Positions 9,790 to 18,791 of a stretch of 64,000 bases of DNA are shown here, piece after piece (position 1 is the first letter of the stretch; each line of letters starts with the position of its first letter). The position numbers were made by a program, and so were the translations under genes. A model generated the notes under the pieces. It searched no databases. It had not been told where the DNA came from and saw only the letters and a program-made list of their open reading frames with translations. Source of the DNA: UBA9620 sp965220695 (GTDB lineage: Bacteria > Acidobacteriota > Vicinamibacteria > Vicinamibacterales > UBA8438). The stretch is from assembly GCA_965220695.1 (NCBI GenBank), contig OZ244838.1, forward strand, positions 2,976,001 to 3,040,000. The letters are read 5' to 3'.

Positions 9790-9829
9790 ATTAACTTGCA
9801 TGTAACAAGAAGTTAACCTGGGTTTAACA
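9790..9829. promoter_or_regulatory. Tandem PhoB-box-like direct repeats
   Basis: Four 7-bp units begin at exactly 11-bp intervals, at 9790 (ATTAACT), 9801 (TGTAACA), 9812 (GTTAACC) and 9823 (TTTAACA), each followed by a 4-bp spacer. Heptamer plus 4-bp spacer is the known layout of Pho boxes. The stretch is AT-rich in an otherwise GC-rich neighbourhood and sits 40-80 bp upstream of the minus-strand start at 9749. PhoB is encoded about 6 kb away. Binding by PhoB is inference. Confidence 0.5.
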
Positions 9830-9846
9830 TTGCGAATCATCAGTGA

Positions 9847-9969
9847 GACGCTGCACTGCTCACAAGCGGCTTTCCGGAGGGCGATTACTCGGTCGTCGGC
9901 CTCCTGATTGACGACAGCGGCAACGAAGAGCTCACGGTACACGCGGCGATGAAGGTGATCGGCCGCTGA
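9847..9969 (+). pseudogene. C-terminal fragment of a lost gene
   Basis: An open stretch of 40 codons without a start codon ends at TGA 9967-9969. It encodes TSGFPEGDYSVVGLLIDD followed by SGNEELTVHAAMKVIGR, which reads like the last beta-strands of an Ig-like or surface domain. An in-frame TGA lies just upstream (9844-9846). The remaining intergenic bases to 10071 hold nothing else recognisable. Probably the tail of a deleted gene; the family is not identified. Confidence 0.35.
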
Positions 9970-10071
9970 GCGCCCCGGGGGCGCCCGACTCGCGTACGCT
10001 ATCATTTCTTCAGTGCTCCGGCTGCGGTCGACCCCCGTCCGTTGTCCACGACTCGAGCCGCGCTCTGAAAC

Positions 10072-11643
10072 ATGACCCGCCGGTTTCTGTTCCTGATCTG
10101 TCTCGCCGGTCTCGCTGTCGGGACGACGCAGGGACAGACCCCCGACGAACCGCTCACGCTCCTGTATCGAGACACCCGCAGTCCGCTCCCGACGGTGACG
10201 GTCGACGGGCAGCGGATGGTGGCCGTGAGCCAGTTGGCGGGGCCGTTCGATCTCACGGTGGACGAGAACCCCCAACCGGGGCGGCTGATTCTGACGCGCG
10301 GCACCCAGGTGATCGTGCTGACCGCCGAGCAGGGTCTCGTGTCGGTCTCGGGCCGGATCGTGTCGCTGACGTCTCCCCCACTCGAACGCGATGGTGAATG
10401 GTACGTACCGGTCGGTTTCATCGGACAGGCGCTGGCGCTGGTGTCGGACGAGCCGCTCGAGTTCCGGCGCCGCTCAGGCCTGGTCATTTTCGGCGACATC
10501 CGCGTCCCGCAGGTCGTCGGCCGTTTTCAGCGCAACGGTGTCCAACGGCGCCTGCGACTCATGATCTTGCCAGCGGCCGGGCACGCGGTCGCGCAGGAAC
10601 CGGACAGGCTCCTGGTCACATTCGAGGCCGACGCGCTCGACCTGGTCCTGCCGGAGATACCGCTGGACGATCTGGTCGAAGGCCTCCGCGGCATCGAAAC
10701 GCCGCCCGCGCTCGCCATCGAGCTGCGCGGCCCCCTGGAGTCCTATGAGATCGCCACCGAACCGGCCCTCGCGAACGCCGTCGAGTTGATCATCGACTTG
10801 CGGCCGGGCGCGTCCGCCACGCCGGCGCCCGGCGGGCGGCGCCTTGCCGAGACCGCCGCCGACCCCGACCTGCCAGCCCTGGACCTGCTGATTCCAGCCC
10901 GGACGGTGCGGACGATCGCGATCGACCCCGGCCACGGCGGCACCGATGCCGGTACTCGTGGTCCGAACGGCACATTGGAAAAGCACGTCACGCTGGAGAT
11001 CGCTCGCCAGCTCGACAGCCGAATCCGGCGTGATCTCGGGCTGACGGTGGTGCTCACCAGAAACAGCGACACGACCGTGGCGCTGGACGAACGCGCCGCC
11101 ATCGCCAACAACAACCGCGCAGACCTGTTCATCAGTCTCCACGCCAACGCATCGGTGCGCGAAACGGCGACCGGCGCCGAGGTGTTCCATCTCAGTCTGG
11201 CCGAGTACAGTGAAGAAGTACGGGCAGTGGAAGCGGGCGGCCTGCCGATACCGACCGTCGGCGGCGGTTCGCGGACGCTCGATATCGTGCCGTGGGAGAT
11301 GGCGCAAATGCGGCACGTCTACGAATCGGCGCGCTGGGGCGCGACGGTCGCGCGCGAGCTCGGCCTGCGGCTGCCGATGAGCCCGCGCGGACTCCAGCAG
11401 GCGCCGTTCCGGGTACTGGTCGGCGCCAACATGCCGGCCGTGCTGGTCGAGATGGGGTTCATCTCGAACCCCGTCCAGGAGGCGCAGTTGACGTCGCCCT
11501 CGTTTCAGGCCTCCATCGTGAACGGCCTGCTGCGCAGCATCATCCAGTATCGGGACGAGATGGCGCGCGGCGTGCCGTTGATCGGCCCGCCCCTCCCGGC
11601 CCCCACGGGCCGGCCTGACACGCCTGGGAGCCAGCGTCCGTGA
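10072..11643 (+). CDS. N-acetylmuramoyl-L-alanine amidase (Amidase_3)
   Basis: Secreted peptidoglycan amidase of 523 residues. A signal peptide (FLFLICLAGLAVGTTQGQ) is followed by an AMIN-like beta-rich region to about residue 270 and then the zinc-dependent Amidase_3 domain. Visible metal and catalytic motifs are IDPGHGGTDAG (zinc His), LEKHVTLEIA (Glu), SLHANAS (second zinc His) and VLVEMGFISN (catalytic Glu). It cleaves the amide bond between MurNAc and the stem peptide in the periplasm, probably during cell separation. It is the first gene of a four-gene operon; its stop overlaps the GTG start of the GerM gene by 4 bp. Confidence 0.92.
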   Translation: MTRRFLFLICLAGLAVGTTQGQTPDEPLTLLYRDTRSPLPTVTVDGQRMVAVSQLAGPFDLTVDENPQPGRLILTRGTQVIVLTAEQGLVSVSGRIVSLTSPPLERDGEWYVPVGFIGQALALVSDEPLEFRRRSGLVIFGDIRVPQVVGRFQRNGVQRRLRLMILPAAGHAVAQEPDRLLVTFEADALDLVLPEIPLDDLVEGLRGIETPPALAIELRGPLESYEIATEPALANAVELIIDLRPGASATPAPGGRRLAETAADPDLPALDLLIPARTVRTIAIDPGHGGTDAGTRGPNGTLEKHVTLEIARQLDSRIRRDLGLTVVLTRNSDTTVALDERAAIANNNRADLFISLHANASVRETATGAEVFHLSLAEYSEEVRAVEAGGLPIPTVGGGSRTLDIVPWEMAQMRHVYESARWGATVARELGLRLPMSPRGLQQAPFRVLVGANMPAVLVEMGFISNPVQEAQLTSPSFQASIVNGLLRSIIQYRDEMARGVPLIGPPLPAPTGRPDTPGSQRP

Positions 11644-12254
11644 AACCCGGCTTCTGGATTATCGGGTTGGGCGGCGCCGCCGCCGTCGGCATCTGGCTGC
11701 TCTTCGTCGAACTGCCACGCCGGTACCCGGCGGAACCGGTGGCGGCCGGCGATCGCGCGGCAGCGATGCCGGCCGAGGGCGACACGGTCGAAGCCACCCT
11801 GTTCTACATCTCCGACGACGGGATGGGGCTGGTCGGCGTCGAACGCCGCCTCGAGCGCCATGCGGCGCCAGCGGCGCAGGCGCGCCGCATCCTGGAGGCC
11901 CAGCTCGCCAAACCGGCGCCGCCGTTGCTGACGCCGATTCCCGTCGGCACCCGGCTGCGCGCGGTCTACCTGACCGAACGAGGCGAGGCGTTCGTCGATT
12001 TGAGTGCCGAGGTCACCCGGGCGCACTCGGGCGGCTCTCTCGAAGAGCTGTTCACGGTGTACGCGATCGTCAATGCCCTGACCACCAATCTCCCGGCCAT
12101 CACGGCGGTGCAGATTCTCGTCAATGGCGAGGAAGTCGACACGCTGGCGGGTCACGTCGACCTGCGGCGTCCACTCGAACAGAACATGCAATGGGTTGCC
12201 GACCCTGAGGAAGACGACGCAACCGACCTGGCGCCGGTAGAGCCCGCAACATGA
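11640..12254 (+). CDS. GerMN-domain protein
   Basis: Protein of 204 residues with one N-terminal hydrophobic segment (FWIIGLGGAAAVGIWLLFV) that would anchor it in the inner membrane facing the periplasm. A GerMN domain follows at about residues 45-185: TLFYISDDG, RRILEAQL, IPVGTRLRAVYL, EAFVDLS, and VQILVNGEEVDTLAGH at the end. GerMN domains occur in spore germination lipoproteins and in many non-sporulating bacteria, where they are thought to bind the cell wall. The GTG start overlaps the amidase stop and the stop overlaps the rph start, so the gene is translationally coupled with both. Confidence 0.85.
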   Translation: MKPGFWIIGLGGAAAVGIWLLFVELPRRYPAEPVAAGDRAAAMPAEGDTVEATLFYISDDGMGLVGVERRLERHAAPAAQARRILEAQLAKPAPPLLTPIPVGTRLRAVYLTERGEAFVDLSAEVTRAHSGGSLEELFTVYAIVNALTTNLPAITAVQILVNGEEVDTLAGHVDLRRPLEQNMQWVADPEEDDATDLAPVEPAT

Positions 12255-12985
12255 CAGTGACGTCCAGACTCGACGATCGTCCGGCGGACCGGTTGCGTCC
12301 GACCCGACTCACCCCCCACTACCTCGATCACGCCGAGGGCTCGGTCCTGATCGAGGCTGGCCGAACGCGCGTCATCTGCACCGCGAGCGTCGACGACAAG
12401 GTGCCTTCCTTCCTTCGCGGCAGCGGCAAGGGCTGGGTCACGGCCGAGTACGGCATGTTGCCGCGAGCCACCGCCACCCGCACGACGCGGGAGGCGAGCC
12501 GCGGCAGGCAGGGCGGGCGCACACAGGAGATTCAGCGTCTGATCGGCCGCTCGCTGCGGGCCGTGACCAGCCTCGAAGCGCTGGGTGAGCGCACGATCTG
12601 GATCGATTGCGACGTCATTCAGGCCGACGGCGGCACGCGCACCGCCGCCATCAGCGGCGGGTTCGTTGCGCTCGTCTTCGCGCTGCAGCGGTTGAAGGAA
12701 CGGGGTGCCGTGAAACGGGTGCCGATCACCGATCACGTCGCCGCCACCAGCGTCGGCATCGTCAACGGCCTCCCGTTGCTCGACCTCGCCTACGAAGAAG
12801 ACTCGCAGGCCGACGTGGACATGAACGTGGTGATGACCGGCAACGGCCGGTTCGTCGAAGTGCAGGGCACCGCCGAAGGCGCGCCATTCACCCGCACTGC
12901 CCACGATACGCTGCTGGCGCTGGCCGAGACCGGTATCGGTCAACTGGTCGCACTGCAACGCGAACTGATTGGCGACCTGCTGTAG
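12251..12985 (+). CDS. rph: Ribonuclease PH
   Basis: Phosphorolytic 3'-5' exoribonuclease of 244 residues that trims tRNA 3' ends. The N-terminal segment RLTPHYLDHAEGSVLIEAG, the phosphate-binding region around TREASRGRQGGRTQEIQRLI, and IDCDVIQADGGTRTAAISG are all characteristic of RNase PH. LLDLAYEEDSQADVDMNVVM is the conserved acidic segment. Length is normal for the family and no break is seen. Start ATG overlaps the stop of the GerM gene by 4 bp. Confidence 0.96.
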   Translation: MTVTSRLDDRPADRLRPTRLTPHYLDHAEGSVLIEAGRTRVICTASVDDKVPSFLRGSGKGWVTAEYGMLPRATATRTTREASRGRQGGRTQEIQRLIGRSLRAVTSLEALGERTIWIDCDVIQADGGTRTAAISGGFVALVFALQRLKERGAVKRVPITDHVAATSVGIVNGLPLLDLAYEEDSQADVDMNVVMTGNGRFVEVQGTAEGAPFTRTAHDTLLALAETGIGQLVALQRELIGDLL

Positions 12986-13036
12986 GAGCCCCTGGTGAGA
13001 GCCCCGCGGCGCTCGCCCGGCACCACTCCCGCGATC

Positions 13037-13639
13037 ATGACCCGGCGTCCGGTCCGGCTGCTCGTGGCGACGACCAACCAGCACAAGCTGGGCGAGATTC
13101 GCGGCATTCTCGGCCCGCTGCCGCTGGCGCTTGTGACCCTCGCCGGCCAGCCGCCGATCCCCGCACCGGACGAGACCGGTGCGACCTTCGCCGAGAACGC
13201 GAGGGTCAAGGCCAGGGCCTACGCTGCGGCGACTGGCGAGCTCACGGTGGCCGAAGACTCCGGACTGGAAATCGACGCGCTGGGCGGGGCGCCCGGGGTG
13301 CGCTCGGCGCGCTTCAACGGCGCGACCTACGCCGACAAGTTCGCGGCGATCCAGCAGATGCTGGCGGCGCGCGGCGCCGACACGAGCACGGCCCGCTTCG
13401 TAGCCGCACTGGCCCTCGCCCGCCCGGATGGCGTCGTCTGGGAGACGACCGGCATCGTCGAGGGACGGATTCAGCTCCCGGCACAGGGCGCCGGTGGATT
13501 CGGGTACGACCCGATCTTCTTCTATCCGCCCTTGGGCCGCACGCTGGCGGAAGTGTCGGCCGCGGAGAAGGCTGCCGTGAGCCACCGCGGCCAGGCGTTT
13601 CGCGCGTTACGCGACTATCTGCGGTCGTGGTTGGCGTAA
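13037..13639 (+). CDS. rdgB: XTP/dITP pyrophosphatase (RdgB/HAM1)
   Basis: House-cleaning nucleotide pyrophosphatase of 200 residues that hydrolyses non-canonical purine triphosphates (XTP, ITP). Motifs: ATTNQHKLGEIRGIL at the N-terminus, TFAENARVKA, AEDSGLEIDALGGAPGV with the catalytic acid, and GFGYDPIFFYP near the end. ATG 13037 is preferred over the GTG at 12995, because the conserved N-terminus starts directly after it; the earlier start would add an Arg/Pro-rich tail. It follows rph in the same operon, a pairing seen in many bacteria. Confidence 0.95.
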   Translation: MTRRPVRLLVATTNQHKLGEIRGILGPLPLALVTLAGQPPIPAPDETGATFAENARVKARAYAAATGELTVAEDSGLEIDALGGAPGVRSARFNGATYADKFAAIQQMLAARGADTSTARFVAALALARPDGVVWETTGIVEGRIQLPAQGAGGFGYDPIFFYPPLGRTLAEVSAAEKAAVSHRGQAFRALRDYLRSWLA

Positions 13640-13665
13640 CGGTCTCGAGCGGCGCCGCGCAGTAT

Positions 13666-14091
13666 TCAAACCGGCCAGTCGCGCAGCATCCGCTCCGTTT
13701 CCTCGGCGTGCGAACTCTCGTCCCGAATCATGTCCTCGAGCTGCACCATCAGCCCCTTGTCACCGTATGCCTCGGCATCCCGCGCGCGCTGGGTATAGTC
13801 GTCGATCGCCTGCCGCTCGACGGTCACCACCGCCTCGAGCATCTCGCGATTCGAGTGGGCCGGCGGCACCGGACGCGCCACGGTCGTCGGTTCTCCCCCC
13901 AACGCCACGATCTTGTTGGCCAGATACAGTGCGTGCATCTCCTCGTCCGAGACTTCGGCTTGAAAGAACTGCGCAAGCTGCGGCCGATATGGACCGGTGG
14001 CCTTGGCGGCGTAGGTCAGATATTGCGTGATGGCGCCCAACTCGGCCGCCAGATCGCCGTTCAGTCGTTCGATCAACTCGTCCCTGGTCAT
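13666..14091 (-). CDS. Ferritin-like (bacterioferritin-type) protein
   Basis: Small four-helix protein of 141 residues with ferritin-like iron ligands: AELGAITQYL (Glu), DEEMHALYLANKI (Glu and His), ERQAIDDYTQ (Glu) and DESSHAEETERML (Glu and His). It may be a diiron or iron-storage protein. ATG 14091 has a good ribosome-binding site (GGGGAG) six bases upstream; an earlier in-frame start at 14142 lacks one. It lies downstream of phoR on the same strand but 147 bp away, so it probably has its own promoter. The exact subfamily is not clear. Confidence 0.75.
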   Translation of the reverse strand: MTRDELIERLNGDLAAELGAITQYLTYAAKATGPYRPQLAQFFQAEVSDEEMHALYLANKIVALGGEPTTVARPVPPAHSNREMLEAVVTVERQAIDDYTQRARDAEAYGDKGLMVQLEDMIRDESSHAEETERMLRDWPV

Positions 14092-14238
14092 GAACTCCCC
14101 GCCTTGAGCGCAGACCGCGTCAGCATTGAACGCTCGCGTCACACGGGCGTATCCGGCGCGTGCCTGTCATCGTTCTCATGCGTCCGGTGCTCGGACGCCC
14201 GCCAGTATATACGGGCTTCGGACGGCGTGACGCGCGCG
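14092..14238 (-). promoter_or_regulatory. phoR-ferritin intergenic region: hairpin and possible promoter
   Basis: A perfect 7-bp inverted repeat with a 5-nt loop (GCGTCCG / CGGACGC, 14180-14198) lies between phoR and the ferritin-like gene. On the minus strand a TATACT hexamer (14204-14209) could be a -10 element for the ferritin-like gene. The hairpin has no U-tract, so a terminator role is uncertain. Confidence 0.3.
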
Positions 14239-15627
14239 TCATGCCCCGCTCCCCTGTCCTCCCGTGTCGTGGGGCAACCGGATGGTGAAGACGGCGCCGC
14301 CGCCGTCCCGGTTCGCGGCAAAGACCGAACCGCCGTGCAACCCCACCAGGTGCTTCACGATCGCCAGACCCAGCCCGGTGCCGCCGGGGCTGCGTGTGCG
14401 CGCATCGTCGACCCGGTAGAACCGCTCGAAGATCCGGATCAGGTCGGTATCCGGAATGCCTCTGCCCCGATCGGCCACCGACAGGCATACCAGCCCGTCA
14501 CGGACATCAGCGCCCAGTTCGATGACGCTCCCGTCGGAGGCATAGTTGACGGCGTTCTCGACGAGGTTCCGCAGGGCGTCGTGCAGCTTGATCGGATCGG
14601 CGGTCATCGTGCCGGCCCCCTCGGCGACGACCGTCTCGACATGCTGCTCCTTCGCGTGCACGATCGGCGCCAGCTCCGTGACCACCGAGGAGAACATCGA
14701 CAGGACCGAGCACTCGGTCCGGTGGAGCGCTTCCTGTCCGGCATCGAGCCGCGCCAACTGCAGCAGATCGCTCACCAGGCGCTCCATCCGATGGCTGTTC
14801 CTGGCGATGATGGAGACGAATCGCTGAAGCTCGCCGGACAGCCCATCGTCGAGCAGCGCCTCGACGCTGCCGCGGATCGCGGTCAGCGGGGTTCTCAGCT
14901 CATGCGAGACGTTGGCGACGAAGTCCTGCCGCACCTGGTCGGCGCGCCGGTATTCCGTCACGTCGTGCAGGACCAGCGCGACTCCCCGCTCGCCGTGTAC
15001 CGTGAACGGTCTGGCACTCGCGAGGAGCACCTTCGGCGGGTCCGTATTGAGACGCACCTCGCGCGGCGGCGCCGCCTCGCCGGTGCCCATTACCGAGATC
15101 AGCCGGGCGACGGCGGGGTGCCGGATGAGCTCCACGTGCTGGCGGCCGGTCGGCTCGTCGTGGATGCCGAGCATGCGCTTGACCGAGTCGTTGGCCATAT
15201 CGACGCGACCCGCTTCATCGATCACGAGCACGCCTTCGACCATCCCGCCGAGAATCGCCTCCGTTCGGGTCTGCTGCCCGCGGAGATCGTCGATCTGCCG
15301 GACGAGCGCCTGCGCGGTCTGATCGAGCGCCTTGGCCAGCCGGCCGAACTCGTCAGCGCTCACCTCTTGCCCTACCCCTGACAGATCGCCGACCGCGTAG
15401 CGCGCCGCCGCCGCCCCGATGCTGGCCACGCGACGGCGGACACGCATCGAGAAGAGCCGCGTCAGCGCCAACGCGCCGCCCGCCGCCGCCAATGCGCCGG
15501 CCAGCAGCGGCCAGACCACCGTCTCCCACGACACGTCCGCCGCCGCACTCAGCAACGCGATCGCGACCGCGAGGCTCAATGCCGCGACCGCCAGCGACGA
15601 GACCAGGAATCGAGTGGATAACCGCAC
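14239..15627 (-). CDS. phoR: Phosphate-regulon sensor histidine kinase PhoR
   Basis: Membrane histidine kinase of 462 residues. Two N-terminal hydrophobic helices come first (FLVSSLAVAALSLAVAIALL and the segment around PLLAGALAAAGGALAL), then a HAMP region, a PAS domain (ILGGMVEGVLVIDEAGRV), a HisKA domain with FVANVSHELRTPLTAI (phospho-His near residue 240) and a HATPase_c domain with LVENAVNYASDGS, ADRGRGIP and GGTGLGLAIVKHLVGLHGG. The periplasmic loop between the two helices is very short, as in PhoR, which senses phosphate through PstABC and PhoU. It follows phoB by 21 bp in the same transcriptional direction. The assignment to the phosphate system rests mainly on gene context. Confidence 0.9.
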   Translation of the reverse strand: MRLSTRFLVSSLAVAALSLAVAIALLSAAADVSWETVVWPLLAGALAAAGGALALTRLFSMRVRRRVASIGAAAARYAVGDLSGVGQEVSADEFGRLAKALDQTAQALVRQIDDLRGQQTRTEAILGGMVEGVLVIDEAGRVDMANDSVKRMLGIHDEPTGRQHVELIRHPAVARLISVMGTGEAAPPREVRLNTDPPKVLLASARPFTVHGERGVALVLHDVTEYRRADQVRQDFVANVSHELRTPLTAIRGSVEALLDDGLSGELQRFVSIIARNSHRMERLVSDLLQLARLDAGQEALHRTECSVLSMFSSVVTELAPIVHAKEQHVETVVAEGAGTMTADPIKLHDALRNLVENAVNYASDGSVIELGADVRDGLVCLSVADRGRGIPDTDLIRIFERFYRVDDARTRSPGGTGLGLAIVKHLVGLHGGSVFAANRDGGGAVFTIRLPHDTGGQGSGA

Positions 15628-15648
15628 GTGACTGAGGCGACAGTGGCG

Positions 15649-16332
<684 letters not shown>

Positions 16333-16349
16333 GTCCTGGTTTCGGGCAC

Positions 16350-17069
16350 TCACTCTGTGACACCACCGTCCAGTCCGTGGTGCCGCACGTCGCGACCCGA
16401 CACGATGAAGATCGCTTCCTCGGCAATGTTGGTGGCATGGTCTCCGACCCGCTCGAGGTGGCGAGACGCCAGGATCAGGTCGAGCGCCGACTCGGTGAGG
16501 CGGGGATTCGCCAGCATGAAACTGAGCAACTCTCGAAACACCTGGTCCTTCAGCCGGTCGAGCGAATCGTCGCGCTCCAGGACGTCTTGCGCCAGCGCGA
16601 CGTCCTGCGTCACGAACGCGTTCAGCGCGTCCCGCAACATGCGCTGCGCAATATCGCCCATGCGGGGAATGTCGATGAGCGGCTTGACCGCCGGCTGGTC
16701 CAGGTAGCGGAGCGTCGCCTCGGCGATATTGACGGCGAAGTCGCCGACCCGTTCGAGTTCACCGTTGATCTTCACACCCGAAACGACCATTCGCAGGTCG
16801 GTGGCGACCGGCTGGTACAACGCCAGCAAACGAAAGCAGCGCTCGTCGATCTCGATGTGCAGCCGGTTGATCGGGTCGTCTCCGTTCAGCACCTGCTCTG
16901 CAAGATCGCGGTCACGGTCGACCAGCGACTGCACCACACGCCGAACCTGTTCCTCGGCGGCGCCAGCCATCACCAGCAGGCGCCGTTTCAGGTGCTCCAG
17001 TTCTTCCTCGAAGTGCCTGGTCACACGCGGCGGGTGTGCCGTCACGATCTCCTCCAGGCCGAGCGCCAC
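16350..17069 (-). CDS. phoU: Phosphate-signalling regulator PhoU
   Basis: PhoU of about 239 residues, made of two repeated three-helix domains. Typical segments are HFEEELEHLKRRLLVMAG, MVVSGVKINGELERVGDFAVNIAE in the first half and ILASRHLERVGDHATNIAEEAIF in the second. PhoU links PstSCAB transport to PhoR and keeps the Pho regulon off when phosphate is plentiful. The chosen GTG at 17069 overlaps the pstB stop; an internal GTG at 17024 (directly before TRHFEEELEHL) fits the usual N-terminus better and may be the real start. The longer open frame upstream is only the pstB antiframe. Confidence 0.92.
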   Translation of the reverse strand: MALGLEEIVTAHPPRVTRHFEEELEHLKRRLLVMAGAAEEQVRRVVQSLVDRDRDLAEQVLNGDDPINRLHIEIDERCFRLLALYQPVATDLRMVVSGVKINGELERVGDFAVNIAEATLRYLDQPAVKPLIDIPRMGDIAQRMLRDALNAFVTQDVALAQDVLERDDSLDRLKDQVFRELLSFMLANPRLTESALDLILASRHLERVGDHATNIAEEAIFIVSGRDVRHHGLDGGVTE

Positions 17070-17917
17070 TACCCGAACCTGCCGGTGACGTAGTCTTCGG
17101 TCAGTGCCTCGGTCGGCGCGGTGAACAACCGACTGGTCGGATCGTACTCGACCAGCTTGCCCAACCAGAAGAACGCAGTCCAGTCGGATACACGCGCCGC
17201 CTGCTGCAGGTTGTGGGTCACGATCACAATCGTGTATTCGCTCTTGAGCTGATACACCAACTCCTCGATCCGCTGGGTGGCGATCGGGTCGAGCGCCGAC
17301 GCCGGCTCGTCCATCAGCAGCACCTCCGGCTCTACGGCCAGCGCCCGCGCGATGCACAGCCGTTGTTGCTGCCCCCCCGACAGCGTCAGCGCCGAGTCTC
17401 TCAGTCGATCACGCACTTCGTCCCACAACGCCGCCGCCTTCAAGCTGGATTCCACCCGATCTTCGAGCTCCACGCGCGACGCCGTGAGGCCGTTCACGCG
17501 CAGGCCGTAGGCGACGTTCTCGAAGACCGACTTGGGGAATGGATTCGACTGCTGGAACACCATGCCGACCCGCCGCCGCAACTCCACCGGATCGGTCTCC
17601 GGGGCGAAGATGTCCTGACCGTCGATGCGGACGGTCCCGGTGACCCGCACGCCGGGCACGATGTCATTCATCCGGTTCAGCGTCCGCAGAAACGTACTCT
17701 TCCCGCACCCGGAGGGACCGATGAAGGCGGTGACCTGTTTGGCCGGAATCCGGATCGTGACGTGATCGAGCGCGGTCGTCTCGCCGTAGTAGACGCTGAG
17801 ATCGTCGACGACGACCTTGGCGGGCGACTCGACCGGTCCACGCCGGCCGGCCGGCGGCGCCTCGGCGAGCACGCCGATGACCGGAACAGCCGCCGGTTGC
17901 GAATACCGAATATCCAC
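17069..17917 (-). CDS. pstB: Phosphate ABC transporter ATPase PstB
   Basis: ATPase subunit of the high-affinity phosphate importer, 282 residues. Walker A FIGPSGCGKSTFLRTLNRMN, Q-loop GMVFQQSNPFPKS, signature LSGGQQQRLCIARALA, Walker B VLLMDEPASALDP and the switch His in VIVTHNLQQAARVSD are all present. An N-terminal extension of about 30 residues (Pro/Ala-rich) precedes the usual start of the domain. It sits 28 bp after pstA and abuts phoU. Confidence 0.95.
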   Translation of the reverse strand: MDIRYSQPAAVPVIGVLAEAPPAGRRGPVESPAKVVVDDLSVYYGETTALDHVTIRIPAKQVTAFIGPSGCGKSTFLRTLNRMNDIVPGVRVTGTVRIDGQDIFAPETDPVELRRRVGMVFQQSNPFPKSVFENVAYGLRVNGLTASRVELEDRVESSLKAAALWDEVRDRLRDSALTLSGGQQQRLCIARALAVEPEVLLMDEPASALDPIATQRIEELVYQLKSEYTIVIVTHNLQQAARVSDWTAFFWLGKLVEYDPTSRLFTAPTEALTEDYVTGRFG

Positions 17918-17945
17918 TCGTCCCTCTACCTGGTACCGGTGTCGG

Positions 17946-18791
17946 CTAGCGCTGGTACCGATCGCGCAACCACGCCGCCATGCCGTTCATCGCCAGGAGC
18001 AGCGCCAGCAACACAATGATACCGGCAGCGGCGTTCTCGACGAACGCTTCCTGCGGCCGGGAGACCCAGTTGAACACCTGAATCGGCAGCACCGAGAACG
18101 GGGACCAGATGCCGTCAGGCGCGAACGGCACGTAGGTCAAGGCGCCGATGGTGATCAACGGGGCCGTTTCGCCGATCGCCCGGGACAACGCCAGCATCGT
18201 GCCGGTCAGGATGCCCGGCAGCGCGGCCGGGAGCACCTGGTGCCAGATGGTCTGCCAGCGGGTCGCACCGAGCGCGTACGAGGCCTCGCGCAGCGACGGT
18301 GATACCGAACGCAGCGCCTCGCGAGACGCCAGGATGACGATCGGCAGCACGAGCAGCGCCAGGGTCGCCGCCCCCGCGAGGACGCTGCGCCCGAAGGCGA
18401 GCACGCGCACGAACAGCGCCAGACCGAGAAGACCGTAGATGACCGACGGCACCCCCGCCAGGTTCGCAATGTTGATTTCGATGAGCCGGAACCAGCGGTC
18501 ACGGGTCCCATATTCTTCAAGATAGATCGCCGCCCCCACGCCCACCGGCACCGCGAGCACGGCTGTCGCGGAGATGACCCAGACCGTCCCCAGCAGCGCA
18601 GCGTAGATGCCGGCGTCCTCGGCGCGGCGGGACGGCAGGCTCGTCAGGAAGTCCCACGACAGCCGTCCCAGCCCCGCGCTGAAGATCGCGGCCAGCAGGG
18701 CGCCGAGCACGATCAGGCCCAGCAGCGTGGTCGCCAGACCGGCCCCGTGAAACGCCAGATCGAACAGGCGCGTGCGGAACCGGCGGGTCAC
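17946..18791 (-). CDS. pstA: Phosphate ABC transporter permease PstA
   Basis: Inner-membrane permease of 281 residues with about six hydrophobic helices. Family segments are AGIYAALLGTVWVISATAVL, GAAIYLEEY near the middle, NLAGVPSVIYGLLGL, and the coupling loop REASYALGATRWQTIWHQVLP followed by GETAPLITIGA. It pairs with PstC to form the phosphate channel. The start overlaps the pstC stop by 4 bp. Confidence 0.95.
   Translation of the reverse strand: MTRRFRTRLFDLAFHGAGLATTLLGLIVLGALLAAIFSAGLGRLSWDFLTSLPSRRAEDAGIYAALLGTVWVISATAVLAVPVGVGAAIYLEEYGTRDRWFRLIEINIANLAGVPSVIYGLLGLALFVRVLAFGRSVLAGAATLALLVLPIVILASREALRSVSPSLREASYALGATRWQTIWHQVLPAALPGILTGTMLALSRAIGETAPLITIGALTYVPFAPDGIWSPFSVLPIQVFNWVSRPQEAFVENAAAGIIVLLALLLAMNGMAAWLRDRYQR

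Noticed and set aside
14162..14180. Pho-box-like CTGTCAT-N4-CTCATGC upstream of the ferritin-like gene
   Set aside because: Only one unit fits well and orientation relative to the gene is unclear; not strong enough to call.
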